A DNA stretch of 64,000 bases, taken from Ignisphaera aggregans DSM 17230. Its GTDB lineage: Archaea; Thermoproteota; Thermoprotei_A; Sulfolobales; Ignisphaeraceae. The stretch spans positions 1,530,501 to 1,594,500 of the forward strand of contig CP002098.1 in assembly GCA_000145985.1 (NCBI GenBank), given 5' to 3'. The position numbers and the translations under genes are program-made. Positions 44,922 through 53,084 of the stretch are shown here, piece after piece (position 1 is the stretch's first letter; each line of letters begins with the position of its first letter). Below the pieces are notes generated by a model that worked only from the letters and a program-made list of their open reading frames with translations, had not been told where the DNA came from and ran no database searches.

Positions 44922-45485
44922 ATGTCAAAGGTTATAAGAAGGAAGAAGTATCGTAGCTATAGACCATTCATATATATAGTAGCTATAGCTATAGTTGTAA
45001 TAGCTATAGCTATAAGCTACAACTTATACTCATCACGATACCCATCAGAAATTCTTATAGCACTAAATCAATCTATAGATGTATATAAGTATTATGTTGA
45101 TATAGTAAGACTTACAGATATAGGTTTCTATGTACCTGTGACAATAGCTATAGGAGATGATGGAAAGCCTATAGCTGTTGTACGAGGTGAAGCCCTAGAC
45201 AAAAATCTATGGAATAATCTTCTCAACTCTAAATTCAATGGATCTATAATAGTATTAACGGAACAGAGATCTATTATCACTAATAGTAGTGTTATAGATA
45301 ACATTAGTAGTACTGTGATAGAAATATGCAGATTACTAAATGTCACTAATCCAAGAGGTATAGCAATAATGTTTGGCCTATCTACATGTCCACACTGTGC
45401 AAACCAAAGAAAATTCTTCTATAATAACAACATTAGATATATATTTATAGAGCTTGATAAAAGAGATGTTATAATGAGATTATAA
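44922..45485 (+). CDS. Membrane-anchored thioredoxin-like protein, C-terminally truncated
   Basis: 187 residues from the ATG of MSKVIRRKK. One membrane helix (FIYIVAIAIVVIAIAISYNL) anchors an outside domain. Near the C-terminus, FGLSTCPHCANQRKFF is a thioredoxin/glutaredoxin CxxC site. The chain ends only about 30 residues after the CxxC, whereas the fold needs about 60-80 more including the cis-Pro strand. It is therefore probably truncated, right at the edge of the AAA/HEPN island. Disulfide exchange outside the membrane would be its ancestral role. Confidence 0.7.
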   Translation: MSKVIRRKKYRSYRPFIYIVAIAIVVIAIAISYNLYSSRYPSEILIALNQSIDVYKYYVDIVRLTDIGFYVPVTIAIGDDGKPIAVVRGEALDKNLWNNLLNSKFNGSIIVLTEQRSIITNSSVIDNISSTVIEICRLLNVTNPRGIAIMFGLSTCPHCANQRKFFYNNNIRYIFIELDKRDVIMRL

Positions 45486-45530
45486 CCATATAGATCATCT
45501 ATACATCTTGACATTTAGATGGGAAGATAC

Positions 45531-46547
45531 ATGAAAAAAGCTAAGATAAGCTTTACTGGTAAAGAAATAGAGTTTATTGATAGAGATATAGGCATTAGGC
45601 AGATAGAGGAGTTTGCTGAAAGAGGTGTTGTCTCACCAATTGTTATCTATGGCCCTGAGGGATGTGGAAAAACAGCATTGTTTAAACAGGCCAAAACTAT
45701 TCTTGAAGAATATGGTTATCACGTTATTTACGTAAGTCCTTTGGCTAGAGAGGAAAGAGAGATCTTTACATATACACCAACTATCCATGAAATTGTTGAA
45801 GAGGTTTTCAAATCTCTTCTAGATCCATATTCAAGGATTGTTGATGTTTCTATAAAGATTGCTAGTATTGTTATGAGAAAACTTAGGAAACCAAGGATAG
45901 CTATCTTAATGGACGATATCTTCCAGGTTATTGGATTGGATAAAGCAGAGATATATACAAAGATTCTTCTGAATCTAATAGAGTATCCATCTGGAGACTA
46001 TGAAAAAATTGTTATTCTTGTATCAACTAGTGAAGGTGTTACGAGATGGAGGATTGGGAGGCATAGGTGGGCAGATATCCTAATAATGTGGAATATGTCT
46101 AGAGATGGATTCAAGCAACTCTATGAGGTTCTACCAGATCCAAAACCTCGATTCGAAGATGTTTGGAGGATAGCTGGTGGAAATCCAGATATATTGGAGA
46201 GATTATATGTCAATAGGTGGAGTGTTGATGTAGTGTTGAGGAAGCTTATTGATGTTAAGAGGCTTGATCCATATTTTCTGAGGAAGTGGGGAAGGCATTT
46301 GGAGGAGGCTGTAGCTGATCCTGATTATCTGTGGAGTGGTCCTGATGAGGTTGAGTCTCTAGTTAATGAACTTATTGAGAGGAATTTGATTATATTTCAT
46401 ATACCGCCGAGAATACAGGAGCTATGGATAGATACACCGCCTCTAGAGAAGGATATTGAGATTGGTATAGGTAGACATGTTGCTTGGCAGTCACCTCTCC
46501 ATAGAGAGGCTGTTAGAAGGGCTCTTGAGGAGTATAAAACTATATAA
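45531..46547 (+). CDS. Archaeal AAA/STAND-type ATPase, paralogue 1
   Basis: 338 residues from ATG 45531, chosen because its paralogues begin with the same KxKIxFxGxEIEF segment; an ATG at 45519 is possible. Walker A is YGPEGCGKTALFKQ, Walker B IAILMDDIFQ. A winged-helix-like C-terminal part ends in WIDTPPLEKDIEIGIGRHVA then WQSPLHREAV, a motif common to this crenarchaeal ATPase group. Such ATPases are often found with toxins and mobile DNA; their function is not known. Followed 21 bases later by the HEPN-MNT gene. Confidence 0.85.
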   Translation: MKKAKISFTGKEIEFIDRDIGIRQIEEFAERGVVSPIVIYGPEGCGKTALFKQAKTILEEYGYHVIYVSPLAREEREIFTYTPTIHEIVEEVFKSLLDPYSRIVDVSIKIASIVMRKLRKPRIAILMDDIFQVIGLDKAEIYTKILLNLIEYPSGDYEKIVILVSTSEGVTRWRIGRHRWADILIMWNMSRDGFKQLYEVLPDPKPRFEDVWRIAGGNPDILERLYVNRWSVDVVLRKLIDVKRLDPYFLRKWGRHLEEAVADPDYLWSGPDEVESLVNELIERNLIIFHIPPRIQELWIDTPPLEKDIEIGIGRHVAWQSPLHREAVRRALEEYKTI

Positions 46548-46568
46548 CCATAGCTATGTATAATTGTT

Positions 46569-47354
46569 ATGAGGGTAGTGTTTGTGGAGATAGTTAAGAG
46601 GTTTGAGAAACAGTTTGAATTGATTGACAATCTTATTAGGGAGCTTGAGATAGAGAGAAGCTATAGAGGTATAGAGAGACTTGTCCAACTTGTTATCCAG
46701 GCACTACTAGACCTAGGGCTTATGGCGATATCTGTTTTGGGTGGTAGGAAACCGAGATCCTATTCTGAGATAGGTTTTATCCTTATGGAGCTTGGTATTC
46801 TAGATGAATCTGATGCAAAACTTGTGAAGTCTATGGCTGGTCTAAGAAATATTCTTGTCCATGAATATGCCACTATAGATAGGGAGAAGATATTTGAATT
46901 TGCAAAAACTTTGAAGAGTGATGCAATTAGAATAGCTATGAAGATTATGGATAGTGTTAATAGAGCTAATCTAGATCCGAACGAGGATATAGATGATATT
47001 GTTAAAAAGCTATACAAGGTTTTGAAGGGAAGAGTTAGAGTAGCATATCTCTTTGGCGGAAGATCTAAAAGATATTTGATGAAGGGTGATTACGATATAG
47101 CTATACTTATGGATAAAAACTATAGTCTTTACGAACTTGGAGAACTCCAGATACTTATTGCAGAGACTCTAGGTGTAGATGAAGATAAAATTGATTTGAT
47201 ATGTCTTAACAATGCATCACCAGATATCGTAATCGAGGCATTGAGCGGTATACCAATAATTATCGAAAATCCTGTAGAAATACTAGAGCTCAAGACAAAA
47301 GCATTAACAGAACTTCTAGATATGGAGGAGGCGATAAGGATATATGGTATCTAG
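46569..47354 (+). CDS. HEPN-MNT fusion protein (HepT-like RNase joined to nucleotidyltransferase)
   Basis: 261 residues. Residues 1-130 are a HEPN (HepT/DUF86-type) domain with the RNase motif R-x4-H-x-Y in LRNILVHEYATID (R93, H98, Y100). Residues 150-260 are a minimal nucleotidyltransferase: FGGRSKRYLMKGDYDIAIL (GG in place of the usual GS, then D174 and D176) and a third Asp in DKIDLICL (D209). Normally HepT toxin and MntA antitoxin are separate chains, and MntA AMPylates HepT near its active site. Here both are in one chain, flanked by related AAA ATPases. Confidence 0.85.
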   Translation: MRVVFVEIVKRFEKQFELIDNLIRELEIERSYRGIERLVQLVIQALLDLGLMAISVLGGRKPRSYSEIGFILMELGILDESDAKLVKSMAGLRNILVHEYATIDREKIFEFAKTLKSDAIRIAMKIMDSVNRANLDPNEDIDDIVKKLYKVLKGRVRVAYLFGGRSKRYLMKGDYDIAILMDKNYSLYELGELQILIAETLGVDEDKIDLICLNNASPDIVIEALSGIPIIIENPVEILELKTKALTELLDMEEAIRIYGI

Positions 47355-47455
47355 TTCTTCAACAAAGTATTTCATATGTCTAATAATATTAAAACAAAAG
47401 ATTTCTTAACTTCTATAGGGAAGTAGAATTAGATGGTTCACTAATAGTTATTGGG

Positions 47456-48487
47456 ATGAAAATGAAGAGAACAAAGATTGTTTTTGCTGGTAGAGAGATA
47501 GAGTTTGTTGATAGGGAGAAGGCTTTGAAACAGATAGAGGAAGTTGCAGAGAAGGGTACACATGTAGTTCATGTTATCTATGGTCCTGAGGGATGTGGTA
47601 AGACTGCTTTGTTTAAACAAGCTAAGGTTATCCTTGAGGATGAATTTGGCTACCATGTTATCTATGTTAATCCTTTAGCATATAAAGAGAAAGAGATGTT
47701 GATGTATACACCATCTATACGCGATATTGTTGATGAAGTTTTGAAGAGTTTTCCGGATCCATACTCAAGAATTGTTGATATAGCTATAAAGATTGTTAGT
47801 AGGGCTATGAATAGACTTAGAAAGCCTAGGATAGCTGTTTTAATGGATGATATCTTCCAGGCTATTGGGTTGGACAAAGCTGAGATATATACAAAGATAT
47901 TGTTGAATCTAATAGAGTATCCTCCAGGGGAGTATGAGAAAATAGTTGTCTTGGTCTCTAGTAGCGAAGGTGTTACGAGGTCAAGGATTGGGAGGCATAG
48001 GTGGGCAGATATCCTAATAATGTGGAATATATCTAGAGATGGATTTAAACAGATATACGATGTTGTTCCAGGTTCTAAACCTCCTTTTGAAGATGTTTGG
48101 AATATAACGGGGGGTAATCCGGAGATGCTTGAGAGGATTTTTGAATTTGGGTGGGATGTGGATAGACTTGTTGAGAGAATAATTGTTGCAAAAAATTTGG
48201 TTAGAACTATAGCTGGATTAGGTGTTGAAGAGCTTAGTCTTTTGAAACAGGCTTTAGATGATCCTGATATAATTTTTAGGAGCTTGAAGGATAGATTTGC
48301 ACAGAGTCTCTTAAATAGACTTATAGAGTTAAATCTTGTTATAGAGATTTATGAGAGATATGAGTGGATATGGATAGATATTCCACCACCTGAAAAGTAT
48401 TTGGAACATGGCATAGGAAAATTCATTGCATGGCAAACACCGTTGCATAGAGAAGCTGTTAAAAAGGTCTTGAAACAGTATATCTAG
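47456..48487 (+). CDS. Archaeal AAA/STAND-type ATPase, paralogue 2
   Basis: 343 residues. It is highly similar to paralogues 1 and 3 from the first residues (KIVFAGREIEFVDREKALKQ), with Walker A YGPEGCGKTALFKQ, Walker B IAVLMDDIFQAIGLDKAE, and the C-terminal IDIPPPEKYLEHGIGKFIA then WQTPLHREAV. A segment GRHRWADILIMWN is nearly identical to paralogue 1, so 1 and 2 are the closest pair. It has its own upstream spacing (100 bases) rather than being coupled to the HEPN-MNT gene. Confidence 0.85.
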   Translation: MKMKRTKIVFAGREIEFVDREKALKQIEEVAEKGTHVVHVIYGPEGCGKTALFKQAKVILEDEFGYHVIYVNPLAYKEKEMLMYTPSIRDIVDEVLKSFPDPYSRIVDIAIKIVSRAMNRLRKPRIAVLMDDIFQAIGLDKAEIYTKILLNLIEYPPGEYEKIVVLVSSSEGVTRSRIGRHRWADILIMWNISRDGFKQIYDVVPGSKPPFEDVWNITGGNPEMLERIFEFGWDVDRLVERIIVAKNLVRTIAGLGVEELSLLKQALDDPDIIFRSLKDRFAQSLLNRLIELNLVIEIYERYEWIWIDIPPPEKYLEHGIGKFIAWQTPLHREAVKKVLKQYI

Positions 48488-48547
48488 ACTTAATACATCA
48501 ATGCCATAAAATTTCATCAATAAATAAATAGCTCTATAAAAATACAC

Positions 48548-48562
48548 AGAGTTTGAAACTCT
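48548..48562. repeat. Perfect palindrome abutting the start of AAA paralogue 3
   Basis: AGAGTTTGAAACTCT, two 7-base arms around a single G, ends exactly one base before the ATG at 48563. An AT-rich TATA-like stretch lies at 48519-48532. It could be an operator or a small leader hairpin controlling translation. Confidence 0.55.
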
Positions 48563-49570
48563 ATGAGAAAAATAAAGATAGTTTTTGCTGGTAGAGAGAT
48601 AGAGTTTGTTGATAGAGATATTGCTCTAAAACAGATAGAGGAATTTGCTGAGAGAGGTACATATCCTGTATATGTTATATATGGTCCTGAGGGTTGTGGT
48701 AAAACAACATTTTTCAAACAGGCTAAAGCTATTCTTGAGGATTATGGATATAGTGTTGTTCATATAAATCCTCTGGCTGAATCTATTGGGGAGAGATTCT
48801 CTATATCTGAAGAGCTAAAGGAGTTGGCAAGAGAGTTAGGGGCATATATTTTAAAAGATGCTTCTAGTCTTATTGAAAAAGCTGTAGAACTTCTATACAC
48901 CGCTGTTAGGAGAGGTATTAGGAGGAGGATAGCTATATTAGCAGACGATGTCTTTCAGGCTATTGGATTGGATAAAGCTGAGCAAATAGTAAAATCTTTT
49001 CTAAATATGATTGAATGGCCGTCTATAAGATATGAGAAGATAGTTGTATTAGTTGCATCTAGTGAGGGTATTACAATGGAGAGAGTGGGGAGACATGATT
49101 GGTCTTTTATGTATACACTGTGGAATATGTCTAGAGATGGATTCAAGCAACTCTATGAAGTTCTACCAGATCCAAAACTTCCATTCGATGATGTTTGGAG
49201 GATAACTGGAGGTAACCCTAGGATTCTAGAGATATTGGTGAAAAATGGTTGGAATGTAGATATTGTTATAAACAATATCGTGGTTGGAAAAAGACTTGTA
49301 GATGTTATTGACAATATGAATGATTATGAAAAGGATATTCTGAGGAAAGCTATTGAGGATCCAGATGCTTTGCGTGGAAAAGAGGCTGTTTCTATTAAAA
49401 AGATTTTGATTGAGAAAAACCTTATTATCTATATACCTGTATATAGAGAGTCCTATCTATGGATAGATGTTCCACCACCTGAAAAGGATTTGGAGCTTGG
49501 TATAGGTAGACACTATGCATGGCAAACACCTCTTCATAGAGAAGCTGTTAGAAGAGCTCTTGAGAATTAG
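48563..49570 (+). CDS. Archaeal AAA/STAND-type ATPase, paralogue 3
   Basis: 335 residues. Walker A YGPEGCGKTTFFKQ, Walker B IAILADDVFQAIGLDKAE, and C-terminal IDVPPPEKDLELGIGRHYA then WQTPLHREAV. It differs from the other two in the region after Walker A (about 70-125), where the MLMYTPSIRDIVDE-type stretch is replaced by SISEELKELARELGAYIL, suggesting a different partner surface. The central WNMSRDGFKQLYEVLPDPK is almost identical to paralogue 1, a sign of recombination between copies. Confidence 0.85.
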   Translation: MRKIKIVFAGREIEFVDRDIALKQIEEFAERGTYPVYVIYGPEGCGKTTFFKQAKAILEDYGYSVVHINPLAESIGERFSISEELKELARELGAYILKDASSLIEKAVELLYTAVRRGIRRRIAILADDVFQAIGLDKAEQIVKSFLNMIEWPSIRYEKIVVLVASSEGITMERVGRHDWSFMYTLWNMSRDGFKQLYEVLPDPKLPFDDVWRITGGNPRILEILVKNGWNVDIVINNIVVGKRLVDVIDNMNDYEKDILRKAIEDPDALRGKEAVSIKKILIEKNLIIYIPVYRESYLWIDVPPPEKDLELGIGRHYAWQTPLHREAVRRALEN

Positions 49571-49664
49571 AAGCCATATCTCTACCCCCAGGTCAATAAA
49601 TTGTTTAAAGCTATAAACTATACAACGATATTAATGTATAGAGTCATTTTGGAGGTGGCTATAT

Positions 49665-50099
49665 ATGGCTCATATATATGCAGATATTGAGGTTATAGGA
49701 TCTAGGGGAAGAAAGACCTTGGAGAAGATACTTATAGATACTGGTGCTACATTTACTGTTCTTCCTAAGGAGATTATCGATGAGATAGGTGCAATAAAAA
49801 TACCTGTTGAGCCTATAGAGGTTGAACTAGGCGATGGTAGAAGGATTAAGGCTGAGCTCTATTCCATTGGCATAAAGTTTAGATCGAGAGAAGGTGGGAC
49901 TATAGCTATAAGTTTTCCTGGAGCTAAACTAGTTATCGGTATAAGAACTTTAGAGGATCTTGGTTTGAAGCCCAATCCTATTACTGGAGAGATCGAAGAG
50001 GAGAGACCTCCCGGTGTTGCATACTTCTATCACATATATAGAACCATGTCTAGAAATCTTGTTAGCAACATCTATGAGAACATCGTAGCTGATATGTAG
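49665..50099 (+). CDS. Retropepsin-like aspartyl protease domain protein
   Basis: 144 residues. The core LIDTGATFTVLPKEI is the D-T-G-A active site of clan AA aspartyl proteases, followed by VELGDGRRIKAELYSIGI and the second conserved hydrophobic-Gly block LVIGIRTLEDLGL. As a single lobe it would act as a homodimer. GGAGGTG lies 7 bases before the ATG. Family members in archaea are uncharacterised and frequent next to toxin-antitoxin genes. A C-terminal extension (about 115-144) is of unknown role. Confidence 0.8.
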   Translation: MAHIYADIEVIGSRGRKTLEKILIDTGATFTVLPKEIIDEIGAIKIPVEPIEVELGDGRRIKAELYSIGIKFRSREGGTIAISFPGAKLVIGIRTLEDLGLKPNPITGEIEEERPPGVAYFYHIYRTMSRNLVSNIYENIVADM

Positions 50100-50260
50100 T
50101 TCTCGCCCAGCCCTACAGCGATCATCTTTACATTCCCATCTAGGAAAATATCATCAATGATTCCAATGCTGAGTGCACGCAGAGAAGGTGTGTCTGTATG
50201 CAGTATATGAGCTCTATGTTTTAACATAGCTAAAGATATGCTTCTTGGACATCTCTGCAA
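50072..50260 (-). CDS. Small hypothetical protein, convergent with the protease gene
   Basis: 62 residues from TTG (50258-50260). The frame stays open upstream to 50290 without another start (reading VPRNDLQRCPRSISLAMLKH). The rest, SLRALSIGIIDDIFLDGNVK, looks like a small alpha/beta fold. Codon use is like a real gene, and it fills the gap before the antitoxin. It may be the remnant of a longer protein. It overlaps the 3' end of the protease gene by 28 bases. No family recognised. Confidence 0.4.
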   Translation of the reverse strand: MQRCPRSISLAMLKHRAHILHTDTPSLRALSIGIIDDIFLDGNVKMIAVGLGENYISATMFS

Positions 50261-50324
50261 ATCATTTCGAGGAACCGTAACATTCTTTAGCTTTTAATAT
50301 ATTATAGAGATTGTGAGTTGAGCC

Positions 50325-50522
50325 GTGGCTAGAGCTATACGTGTACGCTACGAGAAAGGTGTACTCAAACCTTTGGAACCTGTAGAGCTACACGAAGGAG
50401 AGGAGCTGGTCGTCATTATACGTAGGAGAAGAGTGAGAGAGGTTCTTGACAAATATATTGGAATGCTTGGAGAAGCTGGTTCTGAAGAGTTGAGAAAGTA
50501 TGAGGAGGAGGCCCAGATATAG
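50325..50522 (+). CDS. AF2212-type (DUF104) antitoxin, VapB-like
   Basis: 65 residues. IRVRYEKGVLKPLEPVELHE and GEELVVII are the signature of the DUF104/AF2212 antitoxin family, with a helical C-terminal tail (EELRKYEEEAQI) that would bind the toxin. The GTG start is about 20-25 bases after a TATA-like stretch, so the message may be leaderless. It overlaps the start of a broken PIN toxin gene (50500). Confidence 0.85.
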   Translation: MARAIRVRYEKGVLKPLEPVELHEGEELVVIIRRRRVREVLDKYIGMLGEAGSEELRKYEEEAQI

Positions 50523-50574
50523 TGAATGTGTTTTCATAGATACTAATATACTCTATAATATCTGGCTCTGTTAA
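50500..50574 (+). pseudogene. Truncated VapC-type PIN toxin
   Basis: ATG at 50500 overlaps the antitoxin 3' end in another frame, as in vapBC operons. It reads MRRRPRYSECVFIDTNILYN, the first strand and catalytic Asp of a PIN domain, then stops after 24 residues. No continuing PIN sequence was seen before 50700. The toxin has been lost while the antitoxin frame is intact. Confidence 0.7.
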
Positions 50575-50703
50575 AATCCTTGTTTATTAAATCCAACAAT
50601 ATTTTCCCAAGATTATCATGTCTATCGGTATATGGCTAACTAGTGATAAGGATACTTTGGGTATAGTATAGCTTTTAAATTCTGTCTAATCCTATAAGGA
50701 CTT

Positions 50704-52074
50704 GTGTCTAATATGGTCTTAGATAAAGAGTTGTTGTATAGGAGGATTGCTGAGTATGAGGAGAAGTATTTGTTGATGACTCCTATGAGTAGGGAGCTGT
50801 TTGAGAGGGCTAGGAGGGTGTTGCCGGGTGGTGTTGTCTATGCAACTAGGTTTATGGAGCCATATCCAGTCTATATATCTAGGGCGAAGGGTTCTAAGGT
50901 TGTTGATGTTGATGGTAATGGATATGATGATTATTGGATGGGTCATGGAACACATATTCTAGGTCATTCACCTAGTTTTATTGTTGAAGCTGTAAATAGA
51001 GTCTCTATGAATGGTACTCATCTAGGTTTTGAAAATCCTTATGCAGTTGAATATGCAGAGCTATTAACAAAGATAATACCTAGTGTTGAGATGGTTAGAT
51101 TCTGTAATAGTGGTACTGAAGCTAATATGTATGCAGTTAGACTTGCTAGAGCATATACGAAGAGAAGATATGTTATTAAGATTGAGGGTGGATGGCATGG
51201 AGGCTTAGACCAGCTCCACACAGCTGTAACACCACCGTTCACAGGACCCGAATCTGCTGGTCTTCCAGAGGATTTCACCAAATATACAATATCTGTACCA
51301 TTCAATGATCTAGATGCTATGGAGAGAGCATTGAAGAGCTATGATGTTGCTGCAATTATTATGGAGCCTGTTCCAGGTGCTGGTGGATGTATAGAGCCTC
51401 TAGATGGATATCTAAAGGGTGTTAGAGATCTTGCTGATAGATATGGAGCTCTACTAATATTCGATGAGGTTATAACTGGCTTTAGACTTGCTCTAGGGGG
51501 TGCCCAGGAATACTTCGGTGTTTATCCAGATATAACAGTTCTTGGTAAGATTGTTGGTGGTGGATATCCTGGTGCAGGAGCTTTTGGCGGTAGGAGGGAG
51601 TATATGGAGCTTCTAGACCATATAAAATATCCTGATCCAAGAGCTAGGAGCTTCCATGGAGGTACATTTACAGGTAATCTAATAACTATTACAGCTGGAT
51701 ATACAATGATTAGATATCTATATGAGAATAGACATCTATATGAGAGATTCAATAATATGTGGAGAGATGTTGCAAGAAGACTAGATAGAATATGTGAGGA
51801 GAATAACAGGATTTGCTGGATAACAAATGTTGGTAGTATGATAGGTATCCACTTTACATCTAGGAAGCCTAGAGATATTGGAGAAGCATATAGATTGAGA
51901 CTATGTAGCGAGATCTATAAAGCTCTACATCTATATATGAGGATAAATAGAATTCTATATCTCTCAGAAAAGATGCCACATCTAATGCCATCTATGGTAC
52001 ATACAGAGGAACAGGCGAATAGATTTGTAGATGTCTTTAGAGGTTTTGTAGAAGATATATATAGATCTAGATAG
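50704..52074 (+). CDS. PLP-dependent aminotransferase/aminomutase, GSA-aminomutase-like (class III)
   Basis: 456 residues. LPGGVVYATRFMEPYPVYIS and DVDGNGYDDYWMGHGTHILG open the fold; FCNSGTEANMYAVRLARAYT, LIFDEVITGFRLALGG and TVLGKIVGGGYPGAGAFGG give the cofactor Asp and Lys. The closest match is glutamate-1-semialdehyde aminomutase, but no other tetrapyrrole genes are near. The partner gene at 52097 resembles 2,4-diaminopentanoate dehydrogenase, so a role in amino-acid mutase or diamine metabolism is as likely. GTG start, possibly leaderless (TATA-like TTTTAAA near 50672); ATG at 50713 is the alternative. Confidence 0.85.
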   Translation: MSNMVLDKELLYRRIAEYEEKYLLMTPMSRELFERARRVLPGGVVYATRFMEPYPVYISRAKGSKVVDVDGNGYDDYWMGHGTHILGHSPSFIVEAVNRVSMNGTHLGFENPYAVEYAELLTKIIPSVEMVRFCNSGTEANMYAVRLARAYTKRRYVIKIEGGWHGGLDQLHTAVTPPFTGPESAGLPEDFTKYTISVPFNDLDAMERALKSYDVAAIIMEPVPGAGGCIEPLDGYLKGVRDLADRYGALLIFDEVITGFRLALGGAQEYFGVYPDITVLGKIVGGGYPGAGAFGGRREYMELLDHIKYPDPRARSFHGGTFTGNLITITAGYTMIRYLYENRHLYERFNNMWRDVARRLDRICEENNRICWITNVGSMIGIHFTSRKPRDIGEAYRLRLCSEIYKALHLYMRINRILYLSEKMPHLMPSMVHTEEQANRFVDVFRGFVEDIYRSR

Positions 52075-52096
52075 GGTATTGATAGAGGTGCTACAC

Positions 52097-53083
52097 ATGT
52101 TTATAGGGATATATGGTTTTGGCTCTATTGGAAGACTATTAGCTAGAGTAGCTCTAGAGAGAGGACATGAGATTATAGGTGTTGTTGATATAGATCCAAA
52201 TATTGTTGGTAGAGATGTTGGAGAGATTCTCGGGCTTGGGGAGAAGCTTGGTATAGAGGTTTCAACAGATCCATATACATTGACTGGGAGTGAGGTTATA
52301 CTACATGCAACAGGTTCGTATCTAGACAAGGTCTATGACCAGATAATAGCATCTATAGATAGTGGAGCTGATGTTGTATCTACATGTGAAACACTTGCAT
52401 ATCCATACTATAGATATCCGATACTAGCTAGAAAGATAAATGAGAGGGCTATAGATAGAAATGTTAGTGTTATTGGAACAGGTATAAACCCTGGGTTTCT
52501 CCTCGATACACTTGCAATAGTCTTAGCAGCACCATTCAATATTGTGAATAGTATAAGGGCTATAAGATCTATAGATGCTGCAAAGAGGAGAGAATCGTTT
52601 AGGAAGAAGATAGGTATTGGTGAAGATATTGAGAGAGTTAGAGAAATGCTTAGAAGAGGTGAGATTACGGGTCATGTTGGCTATGCAGAATCTGTTATGC
52701 TTATAGCTGATAAAGCTGGAATAAATCTCACTAAGGTTATAGAGGGTCAAGAGCCTATAAAGGCTGAAGCTGATGTTGAGTCTAGTGGGATTAGGGTTGG
52801 AAGAGGCTTGTGTAAGGGTATTAAGGGCTTTGGAGCTGGATATATAGGTGATAGAGAGATTATAAGGGTTGAGTTTTATGCATATGTAGGTGCTGAGGAA
52901 TTTGAGGAGATATCTATTAGTGGTAGAGACTATAGCATTAGGTGGAGGAGCAGTGGAACACCTGGGGATATGGGTACAGCAGCAATAGTTCTAAGTATAG
53001 CTGAAAACATTGTTAACTATGGCCCAGGGCTTCTAACAATGGCAGATATAATACCGTTTAGACCCTATATAAAGGTTAGCTGA
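52097..53083 (+). CDS. NAD(P)-dependent dehydrogenase resembling 2,4-diaminopentanoate dehydrogenase
   Basis: 328 residues from the ATG of MFIGIYGFGSIGRLLARVAL, which has GAGGTG 7 bases upstream. An N-terminal Rossmann fold (GFGSIGR, then VVDIDPNIVG) leads into VIGTGINPGFLLDTLAIVLA, the signature of the DapB-like branch that includes 2,4-diaminopentanoate dehydrogenase of ornithine fermentation. It follows the aminomutase-like gene closely, so the pair may convert a diamino acid. The exact substrate is inferred from family only. Confidence 0.75.
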   Translation: MFIGIYGFGSIGRLLARVALERGHEIIGVVDIDPNIVGRDVGEILGLGEKLGIEVSTDPYTLTGSEVILHATGSYLDKVYDQIIASIDSGADVVSTCETLAYPYYRYPILARKINERAIDRNVSVIGTGINPGFLLDTLAIVLAAPFNIVNSIRAIRSIDAAKRRESFRKKIGIGEDIERVREMLRRGEITGHVGYAESVMLIADKAGINLTKVIEGQEPIKAEADVESSGIRVGRGLCKGIKGFGAGYIGDREIIRVEFYAYVGAEEFEEISISGRDYSIRWRSSGTPGDMGTAAIVLSIAENIVNYGPGLLTMADIIPFRPYIKVS

Positions 53084-53084
53084 A

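Noticed and set aside
50704-52074. Naming the PLP enzyme hemL
   Set aside because: Motifs fit, but context lacks other heme genes and the partner gene points to diamino-acid chemistry; the symbol was left empty.
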